Shown in pieces: positions 51,119-59,331 of a stretch of 64,000 bases of DNA. The position numbers and the translations under genes were made by a program. Source of the DNA: Candidatus Gastranaerophilales bacterium (GTDB lineage Bacteria; Cyanobacteriota; Vampirovibrionia; Gastranaerophilales; Gastranaerophilaceae); NCBI GenBank assembly GCA_900768915.1, contig CAAGEQ010000014.1, forward strand, positions 1 to 64,000, in the 5' to 3' direction. The notes under the pieces are model-generated. The model was not told where the DNA came from and ran no database searches. It saw nothing but the letters and a program-made list of their open reading frames with translations. Every line of letters begins with the position of its first letter. The first letter of the stretch is position 1.

Positions 51119-53317
51119 TTACAAAATATCTATAGGGTCAACATCAATTGCCATTCTAATATCTTTAGGTAATTTTATAGATTTAAAGAATTTTGAAATA
51201 AATTGATGTCCTTTTTCGTGAAGTTTATTTTTAAGTAAGATTTGATAACGATATAAGCCGTTTAGTTTTTCTATAACACAATTTGATGGACCAAGTAGTT
51301 CTAAATGCTCATCAAAACCGTATTTATCAATAAGTTCAGCAAGTCTATCTGCTATTTGTTCAATACATTTTTCTGCTCTATCATTATTGTCACAACTTAG
51401 TATTACACGAATTATTTGTGTAAATGGTGGATAAACGAATTCTTGTCTAGATTTAATTTCTGTATTGTAGAATTTTTTATAATCTTGTTCTCTAGCACTA
51501 TCAAGAGCATAAAAATCAGGGTTATATGTTTGGAACAATACACGTCCTGTATATTCTCCTCGTCCGGCTCTACCTGCGACTTGGGTTAATAATTGGAAGC
51601 CTCTTTCTGCTGCTCTAAAATCAGGAAGATTGAAAGTTGAATCAGCACTAATTACGCCGACAAGGGTTACATTAGGGTTGTCTAGCCCTTTTGCAATCAT
51701 TTGAGTCCCAATTAAAATATCTATTTCTTTATTTTGGAAACGATTTAAAATCTCTATGTGTGCATTTTTTTTAGTTAAAATGTCGCTGTCTATTCGAGCA
51801 ATATTTACATCAGGATAGAGTTCTTTTAATAATACTTCAACTTTTTGAGAGCCAAGTCCAGCATTTCTTAATGCATCACTTCCACATTTAGGACAAACAT
51901 CTGGCATCGATTCTACGTGATTACAATAGTGACATTTTAATAATCGTTCGTTTGCGTGCCAAATTAATGGTATTGCACAGTTCGGACATTCTATTACTTG
52001 TCCACAGGCTTTGCATTGAGTGGAAGTTGAAAAACCACGTCTGTTAATAAGTATAATTATTTGTTGCTTATCTTCTAATGTTTTTGAAATTGCTGTTTGT
52101 AATGGTTTAGATATTACACCACGATATGCAGGTCTAGCATATTCTTGCATATTGATAATATCAATTTTTGCCATCGGTGAATTATTAAATCTGTGTGGCA
52201 TTTCAAATAGAGTATTATTATTTGATGCGTAATAATATGTCGCTACATCAGGTGTCGCTGAACCTAATATTAGTGGTGCTTTGTGAAATTGAGAAAGTTT
52301 TTGTGCAACAACTTTTGCATCATATCTTGGAGCGGGGTTTGTTTGTTTGTAAGAACTTTCGTGTTCTTCATCAATGATAATTAAACCAATATTTTGTAGT
52401 GGTGCAAATACTGCAGAACGAGCACCTGCTAAGATTTTTATGTCATTATTGTATAATCTTTGCCAAACATCATATTTTTCACCATCTGAGATGCTACTAT
52501 GCCATATTGCTACATCGTGTATGCCGAATTTTCTTGCTATACGTTGTGTTAATTGTGATGCAAGTGCTATTTCAGGTGCTAAAAATAAAACATTTTTACC
52601 AGAATCTATTGTATCTTTTATTAGTTTAAAGTAAACTTCTGTTTTGCCGGAAGCAGTTACACCATGTAGCAAAATAGGATTTGGTGATTTTATTTTATTT
52701 TTAATTGCTTCGTAAGCATCTTTTTGTTCGCCTGATAATTTAGATAATGGTTCTAATGGTTTATCTTGAAAGATGCTTAGTGGATTTCTGTAGATGTTTT
52801 CTTCTACAATTTTTACACAACCGAGGCTATCAAGTTTTTTCATTGTAGTTCGAGTTGTTTTTGCTTTCTTTTCAAAATTTGTTAGTGATGTTTTGCCTTC
52901 TTGTTGTAATAGTTCTAGAATTTCTTTTTGACGTTTAGTAGCACCGTCAGTTGTTACAAATTCAACTGAATATTCTGTTTTTGAATTTTTATCAATAAGT
53001 TTTATTGGAATTGCTAAGTTTAAAACATTGATAATATCTGTGCAATAGTAGTTCGCAACCCATTCAAGTAGTTTGAAATATTTTAGTGTGAATAGTGGTT
53101 TTGAATCTAGAATGTCCTTTATTTTTTTAGGTTTGATTCCTTCTTGTATATAATCAGAGAACCCGACAATGAAAGCTTTTATTAAACCCTGACGGCCAAA
53201 CGGTACTAAAACCGCTTGACCAATCTTTATGATATCTTTCATTTCGTCGGGTATTTTGTAACTGAAAGTTTTAACTCCCAATCCTTTAATATTTACAAGT
53301 ACACTTGCATAATTCAT
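51119..53317 (-). CDS. priA: Primosomal protein N' (replication restart helicase)
   Basis: Full-length PriA (732 residues): an N-terminal DNA-binding domain, Walker A HGVTASGKTEVY, DEEHE, two zinc-binding clusters (QCKACGQVIECPNC and KCHYCNHVESMPDVCPKCG) and helicase motif VAGRAGRG. It restarts stalled replication forks. Its ATG overlaps the stop of the PC4-like gene (TAATG). The pairing with a single-strand DNA binding protein gene fits a replication context. Confidence 0.96.
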   Translation of the reverse strand: MNYASVLVNIKGLGVKTFSYKIPDEMKDIIKIGQAVLVPFGRQGLIKAFIVGFSDYIQEGIKPKKIKDILDSKPLFTLKYFKLLEWVANYYCTDIINVLNLAIPIKLIDKNSKTEYSVEFVTTDGATKRQKEILELLQQEGKTSLTNFEKKAKTTRTTMKKLDSLGCVKIVEENIYRNPLSIFQDKPLEPLSKLSGEQKDAYEAIKNKIKSPNPILLHGVTASGKTEVYFKLIKDTIDSGKNVLFLAPEIALASQLTQRIARKFGIHDVAIWHSSISDGEKYDVWQRLYNNDIKILAGARSAVFAPLQNIGLIIIDEEHESSYKQTNPAPRYDAKVVAQKLSQFHKAPLILGSATPDVATYYYASNNNTLFEMPHRFNNSPMAKIDIINMQEYARPAYRGVISKPLQTAISKTLEDKQQIIILINRRGFSTSTQCKACGQVIECPNCAIPLIWHANERLLKCHYCNHVESMPDVCPKCGSDALRNAGLGSQKVEVLLKELYPDVNIARIDSDILTKKNAHIEILNRFQNKEIDILIGTQMIAKGLDNPNVTLVGVISADSTFNLPDFRAAERGFQLLTQVAGRAGRGEYTGRVLFQTYNPDFYALDSAREQDYKKFYNTEIKSRQEFVYPPFTQIIRVILSCDNNDRAEKCIEQIADRLAELIDKYGFDEHLELLGPSNCVIEKLNGLYRYQILLKNKLHEKGHQFISKFFKSIKLPKDIRMAIDVDPIDIL

Positions 53318-53553
53318 TATTCAATAGCCATAAATTCTTTCATCGCTTCTTCTACTGCATCTCTAAGTGTTTCAAGACCTTCTGGAGCACAAGTAACACC
53401 TTTTTGAGTAGGTCTCCAAGTTTCACCACCATCGGTTGTGTAGAAAATTCTTAAATCTAAATAACTTCTGCCTTTATATTCGTTAATAGCGATTTGTAAT
53501 CTTTCTCTTTCGCTTCTATCAACAGTTGCTAATAATTTTGATGAATCTGCCAT
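53317..53553 (-). CDS. PC4/p15-like single-stranded DNA-binding protein
   Basis: This 78-residue protein has a basic N-terminus and a PC4-like fold: RLQIAINEYKGRSYLDLRIF, then a turn with GGETWRPTQKGVTCAPEGLE and a final helix LRDAVEEAMKEF. Members bind single-stranded DNA and act in transcription. GGAGAAAC precedes the start. It is coupled to priA, so a role at replication forks or in restart is plausible. The match is pattern-based. Confidence 0.72.
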   Translation of the reverse strand: MADSSKLLATVDRSERERLQIAINEYKGRSYLDLRIFYTTDGGETWRPTQKGVTCAPEGLETLRDAVEEAMKEFMAIE

Positions 53554-53632
53554 ATTTGTTTCTCCTATATTCTGAAATACAAGAGCATTATATCATTAAA
53601 ACTAATCTTATGGCATAAAATTTACACTATTT

Positions 53633-54184
53633 CTATTGATTTATGAAGAAATTGTTTGTAGGATTAGTGATTTTTGATTCAAAGAAATTTGCTTCTTGAG
53701 GTGTAGTATTTGTTTGAATTTTTGATTGGATAATATTTTGTTGTGGTAATGCTGCTTTTGGTTGTGGTGAAGTATGGAAATTGTAATTACGTTTTCTAGA
53801 ATTAACCATGCTTTTAGCAGCTTGTAAATTCAAAAATTTTAGAGTTTCTTTGACATTACTTTTTAGTGCAAGATGTTGTGTTATATTTGTACAAGCAACT
53901 TGCTCTGTATTTAGTAATAAAGAGTTATCAATGTAATCTTTAATTGTATTATGGCTTGCATAATAGTTTTGTGGCATTGTGTATAAATCATCAAGAGGGT
54001 TTGAAGTATCTTCTTGAGTTTCTTTTTCTTTTTTTGCTTCTTCTGATTCTTGTTCTTCAAACATTTTCATGAAAGCACCACCGCCACCGTTTCCACCACC
54101 GTCGCCGTTTGTAGCAAGGTTGTTAACGTTGTTGTTTGCGTATGCATCAGTATAACCATAATTGTTTGTGTAAGAAACTACCAT
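53633..54184 (-). CDS. Low-complexity protein, unknown
   Basis: A 183-residue protein with a Tyr/Asn-rich start (SYTNNYGYTDAYANNNVN), a Gly-rich block (GDGGGNGGGG), an acidic stretch and a helical central part. A Pro/Gln/Asn-rich tail ends in TNPTNNFFINQ. There is no signal peptide or membrane segment, and I know no homologue family. AGGTGGGAAA upstream is a fair ribosome site. It could be an export substrate or an unstructured adaptor. Confidence 0.5.
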   Translation of the reverse strand: MVVSYTNNYGYTDAYANNNVNNLATNGDGGGNGGGGAFMKMFEEQESEEAKKEKETQEDTSNPLDDLYTMPQNYYASHNTIKDYIDNSLLLNTEQVACTNITQHLALKSNVKETLKFLNLQAAKSMVNSRKRNYNFHTSPQPKAALPQQNIIQSKIQTNTTPQEANFFESKITNPTNNFFINQ

Positions 54185-54395
54185 TTTCCCACCTATATTT
54201 CACACTATATTTATAATGATATTTACGGCAAAATCAATAATTACTGTAAAAAATATTGAAAATATTTCTTAAATATCATATAAAAGGTTGAGAGGGTAAT
54301 ATTGTTTTTATTTTAATTAAATTCTTTATGAAACTATTTTGAATTATGTAAGTATTAGTAGGGTGTATGAAATGCACCAAGAGTATATAAAGTTT

Positions 54396-56204
54396 CTAAT
54401 CTGTTATGAGTTGTCCATCAATTTGAACATTAAAGAAATCACTTTTTCTTAAATTTGAACCTTTTATTTTAAACGATTTAACTTTTAAATTCTTTAATCG
54501 TTTTGCTGTCGGTTTCTTATATTTTACTTCGGGCTCTCTTTCGAATGGTTCAGGATTATGTGGTGCAAAAATAGAATCAAACTGTTTTGTCGCATTTTTA
54601 CTAAAGATTGCATTGAAACCTATGTATTTTAAATTACCTAAATCTTCAACTACAGAATCTGTAAAATCCGCACTTCCTTCAATTCGTTCTAAATTCTTTA
54701 AACTTTTAATTTTATCATTAAAAGTTGCTTTTCCTCCAATGAATTTAAGATTACCTAAATCTTCAATTGATGAATAATTAAAGTTTGCATTTCCACCGAT
54801 GTGTTCAAGTTTACCTAAATCTGTTATTTGAGAATCCCTAAAGTCAGCATGCCCACTAATATGTTTTAGTTTACCTAAACTTTTTAACTCAGCCATATCA
54901 GCTTTGAAACTTCCATCAATTTTTTCTAAATCACCTAAATCTGTCAAATGTGAACCACTTATATCAAGACCGTCATTTATATATTTTATTTTTCCTAATG
55001 TTTTTAGTTCGCAATTTGGAATAGTTGTATAACCACCCACACTTTCTAATTCTCCAGTATCAGTGAGTTTTGAACCCTCTAAATTCATTTTACCTTCAAT
55101 ATGTTTTATTTTCTTGAAGATGGCATTTTCATTTACACCCAAATCTGCAGGCTTGATTCCACGTCCTGTATGTTTTAAATCGTAATGAGAAATTGTATAA
55201 AAACCGTCTTTATCTTCTTTTGTTTTTATATGGAAATAGTCTAGAATTTTAGGAAAATCATTGTTTTCTATTGCTGGTTGAAGTACTTTTTTCGCTTTTT
55301 CACACTCTGCCTTTTTTATTTCTGCATTTTCAAATTCATCAGTTGCTCTATAACCCAAGTTATAGTTGTTAGTTTCTATATGTTCTTTTGCATCTTCAAA
55401 ATACTCTAACGGAATTTCACTATTGTTTTGTACTCCTTGAATTTCCACAATAGAATCTTCATAAAATCTTACACCTAATCTTGGTTTTCCGTTATCTAAA
55501 AGTATATGAAAATCCCCCTCTGATAGATATGGTTCTGCATTAAAACTATGTGTGCACCAGTTTTTGTGTGAAAGAGTCTTTAATTTATCAACATTTTTCT
55601 CGAAATTTTCTGGGTCATTTTCTTTAGATGGAATTATAATCCATTCTTTACCTTTACCATCTGTTTTTGTTTCATCAAAATATTGGTGTCGAAGTTTTGT
55701 CTTATATTCCTTTAATATGTTTATATTTTCTTCTTTATCAATATCTGACATTACATCAGCAAGAATGCCCTTATTCAGGCAAGGTGGTAATTCATCATTG
55801 TTTGGTGCTAAATCTTTTGTAATTGCAGACATTACTAATAATCCTGCAGAATTGTTGTACGCATCATTTTCTTTTGTTAAATAGTCGCCCCATTCTTTTA
55901 TCAATGCTTTTCGTTGGATTATTGTTTCTTTTGAACGTCCTTCATAATCGGTTGTTAAAATCGTTTGAAGTTTTTCACCCGCCCAATCTTGTAAATCGTC
56001 ATTTGTATTAAATTTCTCAATTGGTGCTTTAAATTTATCAATACACACTCTATCAATTCCTGAAAACTCTTGCTTTTTCATTGCACCAAAACTAACAGTA
56101 TCTTGTTTTAAAGGTGATAAATTATTGTATTTTATCTTGCAAGATTGTCTATTTTGTTGGTGATTCAAAATATTTGGTGTTGTAGAAAATGGGTTTATAC
56201 GCAT
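54396..56204 (-). CDS. WCT-motif plus LRR-like repeat protein, unknown
   Basis: 602 residues. The N-terminus is Asn/Gln-rich and ends in KQDTVSFGAM at about 35-44, similar to the SFKG motif of two other genes. A middle region holds KNWCTHSFNAEPYLSEGDF, followed by LLDNGKPRLGVRFYEDS, a two-part pattern that looks like a small binding domain. From about residue 350 to 550 there are about ten repeats of around 20 residues of the type DLGNLKFIGGKATF, an LRR-like or beta-solenoid array. I chose the ATG at 56204 rather than 56219 because it begins MRINPF and has an AT-rich box (CATTAT) 6 nt upstream. No known function. Confidence 0.55.
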   Translation of the reverse strand: MRINPFSTTPNILNHQQNRQSCKIKYNNLSPLKQDTVSFGAMKKQEFSGIDRVCIDKFKAPIEKFNTNDDLQDWAGEKLQTILTTDYEGRSKETIIQRKALIKEWGDYLTKENDAYNNSAGLLVMSAITKDLAPNNDELPPCLNKGILADVMSDIDKEENINILKEYKTKLRHQYFDETKTDGKGKEWIIIPSKENDPENFEKNVDKLKTLSHKNWCTHSFNAEPYLSEGDFHILLDNGKPRLGVRFYEDSIVEIQGVQNNSEIPLEYFEDAKEHIETNNYNLGYRATDEFENAEIKKAECEKAKKVLQPAIENNDFPKILDYFHIKTKEDKDGFYTISHYDLKHTGRGIKPADLGVNENAIFKKIKHIEGKMNLEGSKLTDTGELESVGGYTTIPNCELKTLGKIKYINDGLDISGSHLTDLGDLEKIDGSFKADMAELKSLGKLKHISGHADFRDSQITDLGKLEHIGGNANFNYSSIEDLGNLKFIGGKATFNDKIKSLKNLERIEGSADFTDSVVEDLGNLKYIGFNAIFSKNATKQFDSIFAPHNPEPFEREPEVKYKKPTAKRLKNLKVKSFKIKGSNLRKSDFFNVQIDGQLITD

Positions 56205-56338
56205 ATTTATATAATGCAAATAAAAATTTTAATTGCTAGAATATTAATATTCATAAAATTTAGAAAACATTTTGAAATAAATTTAGAACAATTCCGTGCT
56301 AAAAGTTATGTTTTTTTTTATTTATATTTAACAAAATC

Positions 56339-56764
56339 TTATCGTCTTACGTTTTTACCAATAATTTCAGATACCCAAGGAATATAACTATATTGTCCTT
56401 GAAATGCTGTTAGGCATAAATATAAAATTATAAGTGATACAGTTGCTGTGACGATAGAAAAACGACCAATTATTATCTGTGCATTGAAATAGAACAATAA
56501 TTTTAATACTAATATATTTATCAATGGTATAAAACTTAAAATTTGTACAATTAATGATATAAATACTGACAACAACCAATATCCCATTACTAAAAAGAAT
56601 GATTGGAATATATGGTATTGTAAGAATGGTGTTAATTTTACAAATTTTAATGCAACAAGTATAAGGTATATAAAGCCTATTAATCCAAAAGTAATATAAT
56701 TTGCAACTACAATCAGTCTTTCAAACAAAGTTGGAAGCGAGTTATGTTCTCTAAAATTCGGCAA
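56339..56764 (-). CDS. Tic20-family membrane protein
   Basis: The 141-residue protein has four membrane helices and the layout of cyanobacterial Tic20 relatives: FLQYHIFQSFFLV near the middle and a C-terminal YIPWVSEII after the last helix. In plastids Tic20 is part of the protein import channel; the bacterial role is not established. The start is TTG at 56764, overlapping the end of the upstream TPR gene by 14 bp; AAAGGACG precedes it. It strengthens the cyanobacterial affinity. Confidence 0.7.
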   Translation of the reverse strand: MPNFREHNSLPTLFERLIVVANYITFGLIGFIYLILVALKFVKLTPFLQYHIFQSFFLVMGYWLLSVFISLIVQILSFIPLINILVLKLLFYFNAQIIIGRFSIVTATVSLIILYLCLTAFQGQYSYIPWVSEIIGKNVRR

Positions 56765-57827
56765 CTACTTCGTCCTTTCTACTTTCTTCAATATAATCTT
56801 CAATAACTTGAATATAAACAAGTTTAAATTCATCGTTTTCAGGGCTTAGACCAACTGCTGCTTTATACGAATAAATAGAACGTTCAATTTCATTATTCAT
56901 ATAATATGTGTTTGCAATCAAGATATACAAATCTGGATCTAATTGTGAAATTTTTAAGGCTTCTTTGTATTCAGCCTCAGCTTCAGCGAATTTTCTTTGG
57001 TTAGAATACATATTACCTAACAAAATGTGTGCTTTTGATTGGTCTGGCTCTAGTTTGATTGCTTTTTTATATAATTCAATTGCTTCGTCATAATGACCAA
57101 AATCTGATTTTGAAATAGCATAACAAATGTATGCTCTGTATAGACTGTCACCTGTTAGTTTTAAGGCTTTTTCAAAGTATTGATTTGCTCTTGCTTCATC
57201 TTTTTTTAACGACAATGTATTTGCAAGACATAATGCAACTGTTTGATTATCAGGTTCTAGGCTGAAAACTTGGCTATAATATTTAAAAGCACCATCATAA
57301 TCGAACAATTTGAAACATACATTACCTAAATCAACCAATGCTGTAAGGTTTTGTGGATCAAGTGATAATGCTTTTTCGTAATATGCTTTTGCTTCAACGT
57401 AGTCTTCAAAATCGTGATACAAAAGTGCAATTGAGTTATAAATTTCAGGTTCTGTTGAAACGAAATCAAGAGTTCTATTATACCAACGTAATGCTTTTGA
57501 GAAATTCTTCATTTCTGCATAAGTGTTGGCTAAATTATAATAAACAAGGTAGTTACTTGGGTTTACAACCATTGCTCTTTCAAAGTATTTAAGAGCCTTT
57601 CTATATTCTTTTTCAAAATAGTAGATGCTACCAATATTTAAAATTGCTTGCTCGTCTTGTGCATCGATAGATAATAATGTTTCATAAACAGAAACAACTT
57701 TATCGTAATCTTCTTGCATTGCATAATACTTTGCTAATTCATGATATAGTTCAGTATTTTTAGGATCTCTTGCCATTGCAAGAACAACTTTTTGTATCGA
57801 TTTTTTTATATCTTCTTGATTTTCCAT
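56751..57827 (-). CDS. TPR repeat protein
   Basis: 358 residues made of about nine TPR units (for example YYNLANTYAEMKNFSKALRWYNRTL and AHILLGNMYSNQRKFAEAEAEYKEAL). No signal peptide or catalytic domain is seen. It lies upstream of the Tic20-like gene and overlaps it, so the two may work together, for example in a membrane protein assembly task; this is inference. The ATG lacks a ribosome site and has TAAAAT 6 nt upstream. Confidence 0.85.
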   Translation of the reverse strand: MENQEDIKKSIQKVVLAMARDPKNTELYHELAKYYAMQEDYDKVVSVYETLLSIDAQDEQAILNIGSIYYFEKEYRKALKYFERAMVVNPSNYLVYYNLANTYAEMKNFSKALRWYNRTLDFVSTEPEIYNSIALLYHDFEDYVEAKAYYEKALSLDPQNLTALVDLGNVCFKLFDYDGAFKYYSQVFSLEPDNQTVALCLANTLSLKKDEARANQYFEKALKLTGDSLYRAYICYAISKSDFGHYDEAIELYKKAIKLEPDQSKAHILLGNMYSNQRKFAEAEAEYKEALKISQLDPDLYILIANTYYMNNEIERSIYSYKAAVGLSPENDEFKLVYIQVIEDYIEESRKDEVVAEF

Positions 57828-57833
57828 AGTTAA

Positions 57834-57862
57834 ATTTTACCGTATTATCTTGTTTTCGTAAA
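57834..57862 (-). promoter_or_regulatory. Leaderless-type promoter of the TPR-Tic20 operon
   Basis: On the minus strand TTTACG, 17 bp, TAAAAT, 6 nt, ATG. There is no Shine-Dalgarno sequence. Confidence 0.45.
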
Positions 57863-57866
57863 GTAC

Positions 57867-58259
57867 TTATTTATATTCTGAATATTCTTCAGATTCTTTC
57901 ATCCACTCATCAGATGAAATACTAAATGCATGATTCCAAAATTTTTCAATTGCATAAGTTTCACGTTCTTCTTTGTGCAATATGTGAACTACTACATCGC
58001 TATAATCTAATAGATTCCATCTGTTTCGTTGGTCATTTTCTATACGACTTGGTTGTCGTTCAAAAAATTCTTTTATTTTTAGTTTTACAGTTTCTGTTAG
58101 TGCTTTTACCTGAGTGCTTGCTTCTGCAGAACAAATGACGAAATAATCAGCAAAAGATGAAACGTTACTAATATTTAATATCGTAATATCTTTTCCTAAT
58201 TTTTCGTCTAAAACTCTGGCAATAACACATGCCAGTTTATAAGAATTAATATCTTTCAT
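57867..58259 (-). CDS. rsfS: Ribosome silencing factor RsfS
   Basis: 130 residues with the RsfS pattern: YKLACVIARVLDEKLGKDITILNIS, FADYFVICSAEA, then NRWNLLDYSDVVVHILHKEERETYAIEKFW. It binds L14 on the 50S subunit and blocks subunit joining in stationary phase. Its start overlaps the end of rpiB (TAATG), so it is coupled. Confidence 0.93.
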   Translation of the reverse strand: MKDINSYKLACVIARVLDEKLGKDITILNISNVSSFADYFVICSAEASTQVKALTETVKLKIKEFFERQPSRIENDQRNRWNLLDYSDVVVHILHKEERETYAIEKFWNHAFSISSDEWMKESEEYSEYK

Positions 58260-58705
58260 TATAACCTTTCATCTTCTAATTCTGTAATTAAACTTATTCT
58301 TCTTTTGTGTCGTTCGCCATTAGAAAACTCTGTTTCTAACCAAATTTTAACAATATCAAGAGCCAAATCTTGACCAGTAACACGTTCACCCAAACATAAT
58401 ACATTAGAATTGTTATGTTCACGTGTCATTCTTGCAGAGAATGTATCTCCACAAAGTGCTGCTCTGATACCCTTAACTTTGTTTGCAGCAATAGACATTC
58501 CAATACCTGTACCACAGATTAAAATGCCTTTTGAACCTGTTTCTAAAACTTTTTTTGTTAGTTTTGATGCGATAACTGGATAATCACAAGAGTCTTCTGA
58601 ATATGTTCCAACATCTTCTGTTGTGTATCCTAAATCTTCTAAGAACTTAATAACAGCAGCTTTTAAATGAAAACCACCGTGATCAGAACCAATAATAACT
58701 TCCAT
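58259..58705 (-). CDS. rpiB: Ribose-5-phosphate isomerase B
   Basis: This 148-residue enzyme has the family motifs GSDHGGFHLK at the start, DYPVIASKL, GILICGTGIGMSIAANKVKGIRAALC with the catalytic Cys, and the EHNNSNVLCLGERV segment. It interconverts ribose-5-phosphate and ribulose-5-phosphate in the pentose phosphate pathway. AAAGGAAG precedes the ATG. rsfS follows in the same operon. Confidence 0.95.
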   Translation of the reverse strand: MEVIIGSDHGGFHLKAAVIKFLEDLGYTTEDVGTYSEDSCDYPVIASKLTKKVLETGSKGILICGTGIGMSIAANKVKGIRAALCGDTFSARMTREHNNSNVLCLGERVTGQDLALDIVKIWLETEFSNGERHKRRISLITELEDERL

Positions 58706-58841
58706 CTGACTTCCTTTAATTTACGTAAACTACATATATATTGTAACAAAAACTTAACATTTTTCAAGTTTTATTAAAGATTTATCGTCAATTTACCGTA
58801 GATATAAGTGTTAAGATTGAGATCGATTAGAGGTGAAGGGT

Positions 58842-59036
58842 ATGGACAAGTATTTTAACGTTGATGTGGATGAGATGATGGTTGAGTATGCAGAAATGAC
58901 AGGTTTTAATTTTAATTCGCAAGCGTTTAAAGATATTAAAAGAGAAGTAGGGGAGTATGCTAAACAACCTTACACTTTTAAATATGGTAATTATGATATG
59001 GTAGATTTTATGCATTCATTATGTCAAGGAGCATAG
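58842..59036 (+). CDS. Small unknown protein, 64 residues
   Basis: An acidic, helical protein starting MDKYFNVDVDEMMVEYAEMTG, without signal peptide. The frame is open from a GTG at 58833, but the ATG at 58842 has AGAGG 8 nt before it. Its stop is 1 bp from the start of the next small gene, which has AAGGAG in the end of this one, so they form a two-gene operon. I recognise no family. Confidence 0.6.
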   Translation: MDKYFNVDVDEMMVEYAEMTGFNFNSQAFKDIKREVGEYAKQPYTFKYGNYDMVDFMHSLCQGA

Positions 59037-59037
59037 T

Positions 59038-59253
59038 ATGAATAAAAAGGATTTTGAAAACGGTTGTTTTTCCGGAGATTGGACAGAATTTGAACAACAG
59101 CATAATTTTACTCAGAAACAACGTAAAGATTTAGCGATATTACTAATAGAATTGGAGGATATGAAAAAAAGTTATAACAAGATAATCGAAAAGAAAAATA
59201 GATTGAATAATTTAATGAAATTTTATAACGGAGGTATTGCAACAGAACACTAA
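59038..59253 (+). CDS. Small unknown protein, 71 residues
   Basis: Soluble and basic, starting MNKKDFENGCFSGDWTEFEQ, with a helical coiled-coil segment (LLIELEDMKKSYNKIIEKKN). A good AAGGAG site precedes it. It is coupled to the gene at 58842 and ends before a hairpin at 59284. Two small coupled genes could be a phage-like remnant or a small regulatory or toxin-antitoxin-like pair, but no family match is visible. Confidence 0.6.
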   Translation: MNKKDFENGCFSGDWTEFEQQHNFTQKQRKDLAILLIELEDMKKSYNKIIEKKNRLNNLMKFYNGGIATEH

Positions 59254-59283
59254 TTGAAATAAATAATTAAATAGCGAGAATTG

Positions 59284-59309
59284 TATGGCATCGTATATGC
59301 GGTGCCATA
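59284..59309. terminator. Terminator between the small operon and the giant gene
   Basis: TATGGCATCG pairs with CGGTGCCATA (one G-U) around TATATG. A T-rich stretch follows on the plus strand. Confidence 0.7.
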
Positions 59310-59331
59310 TTTAATTTTGTTTAAAGTTCAT

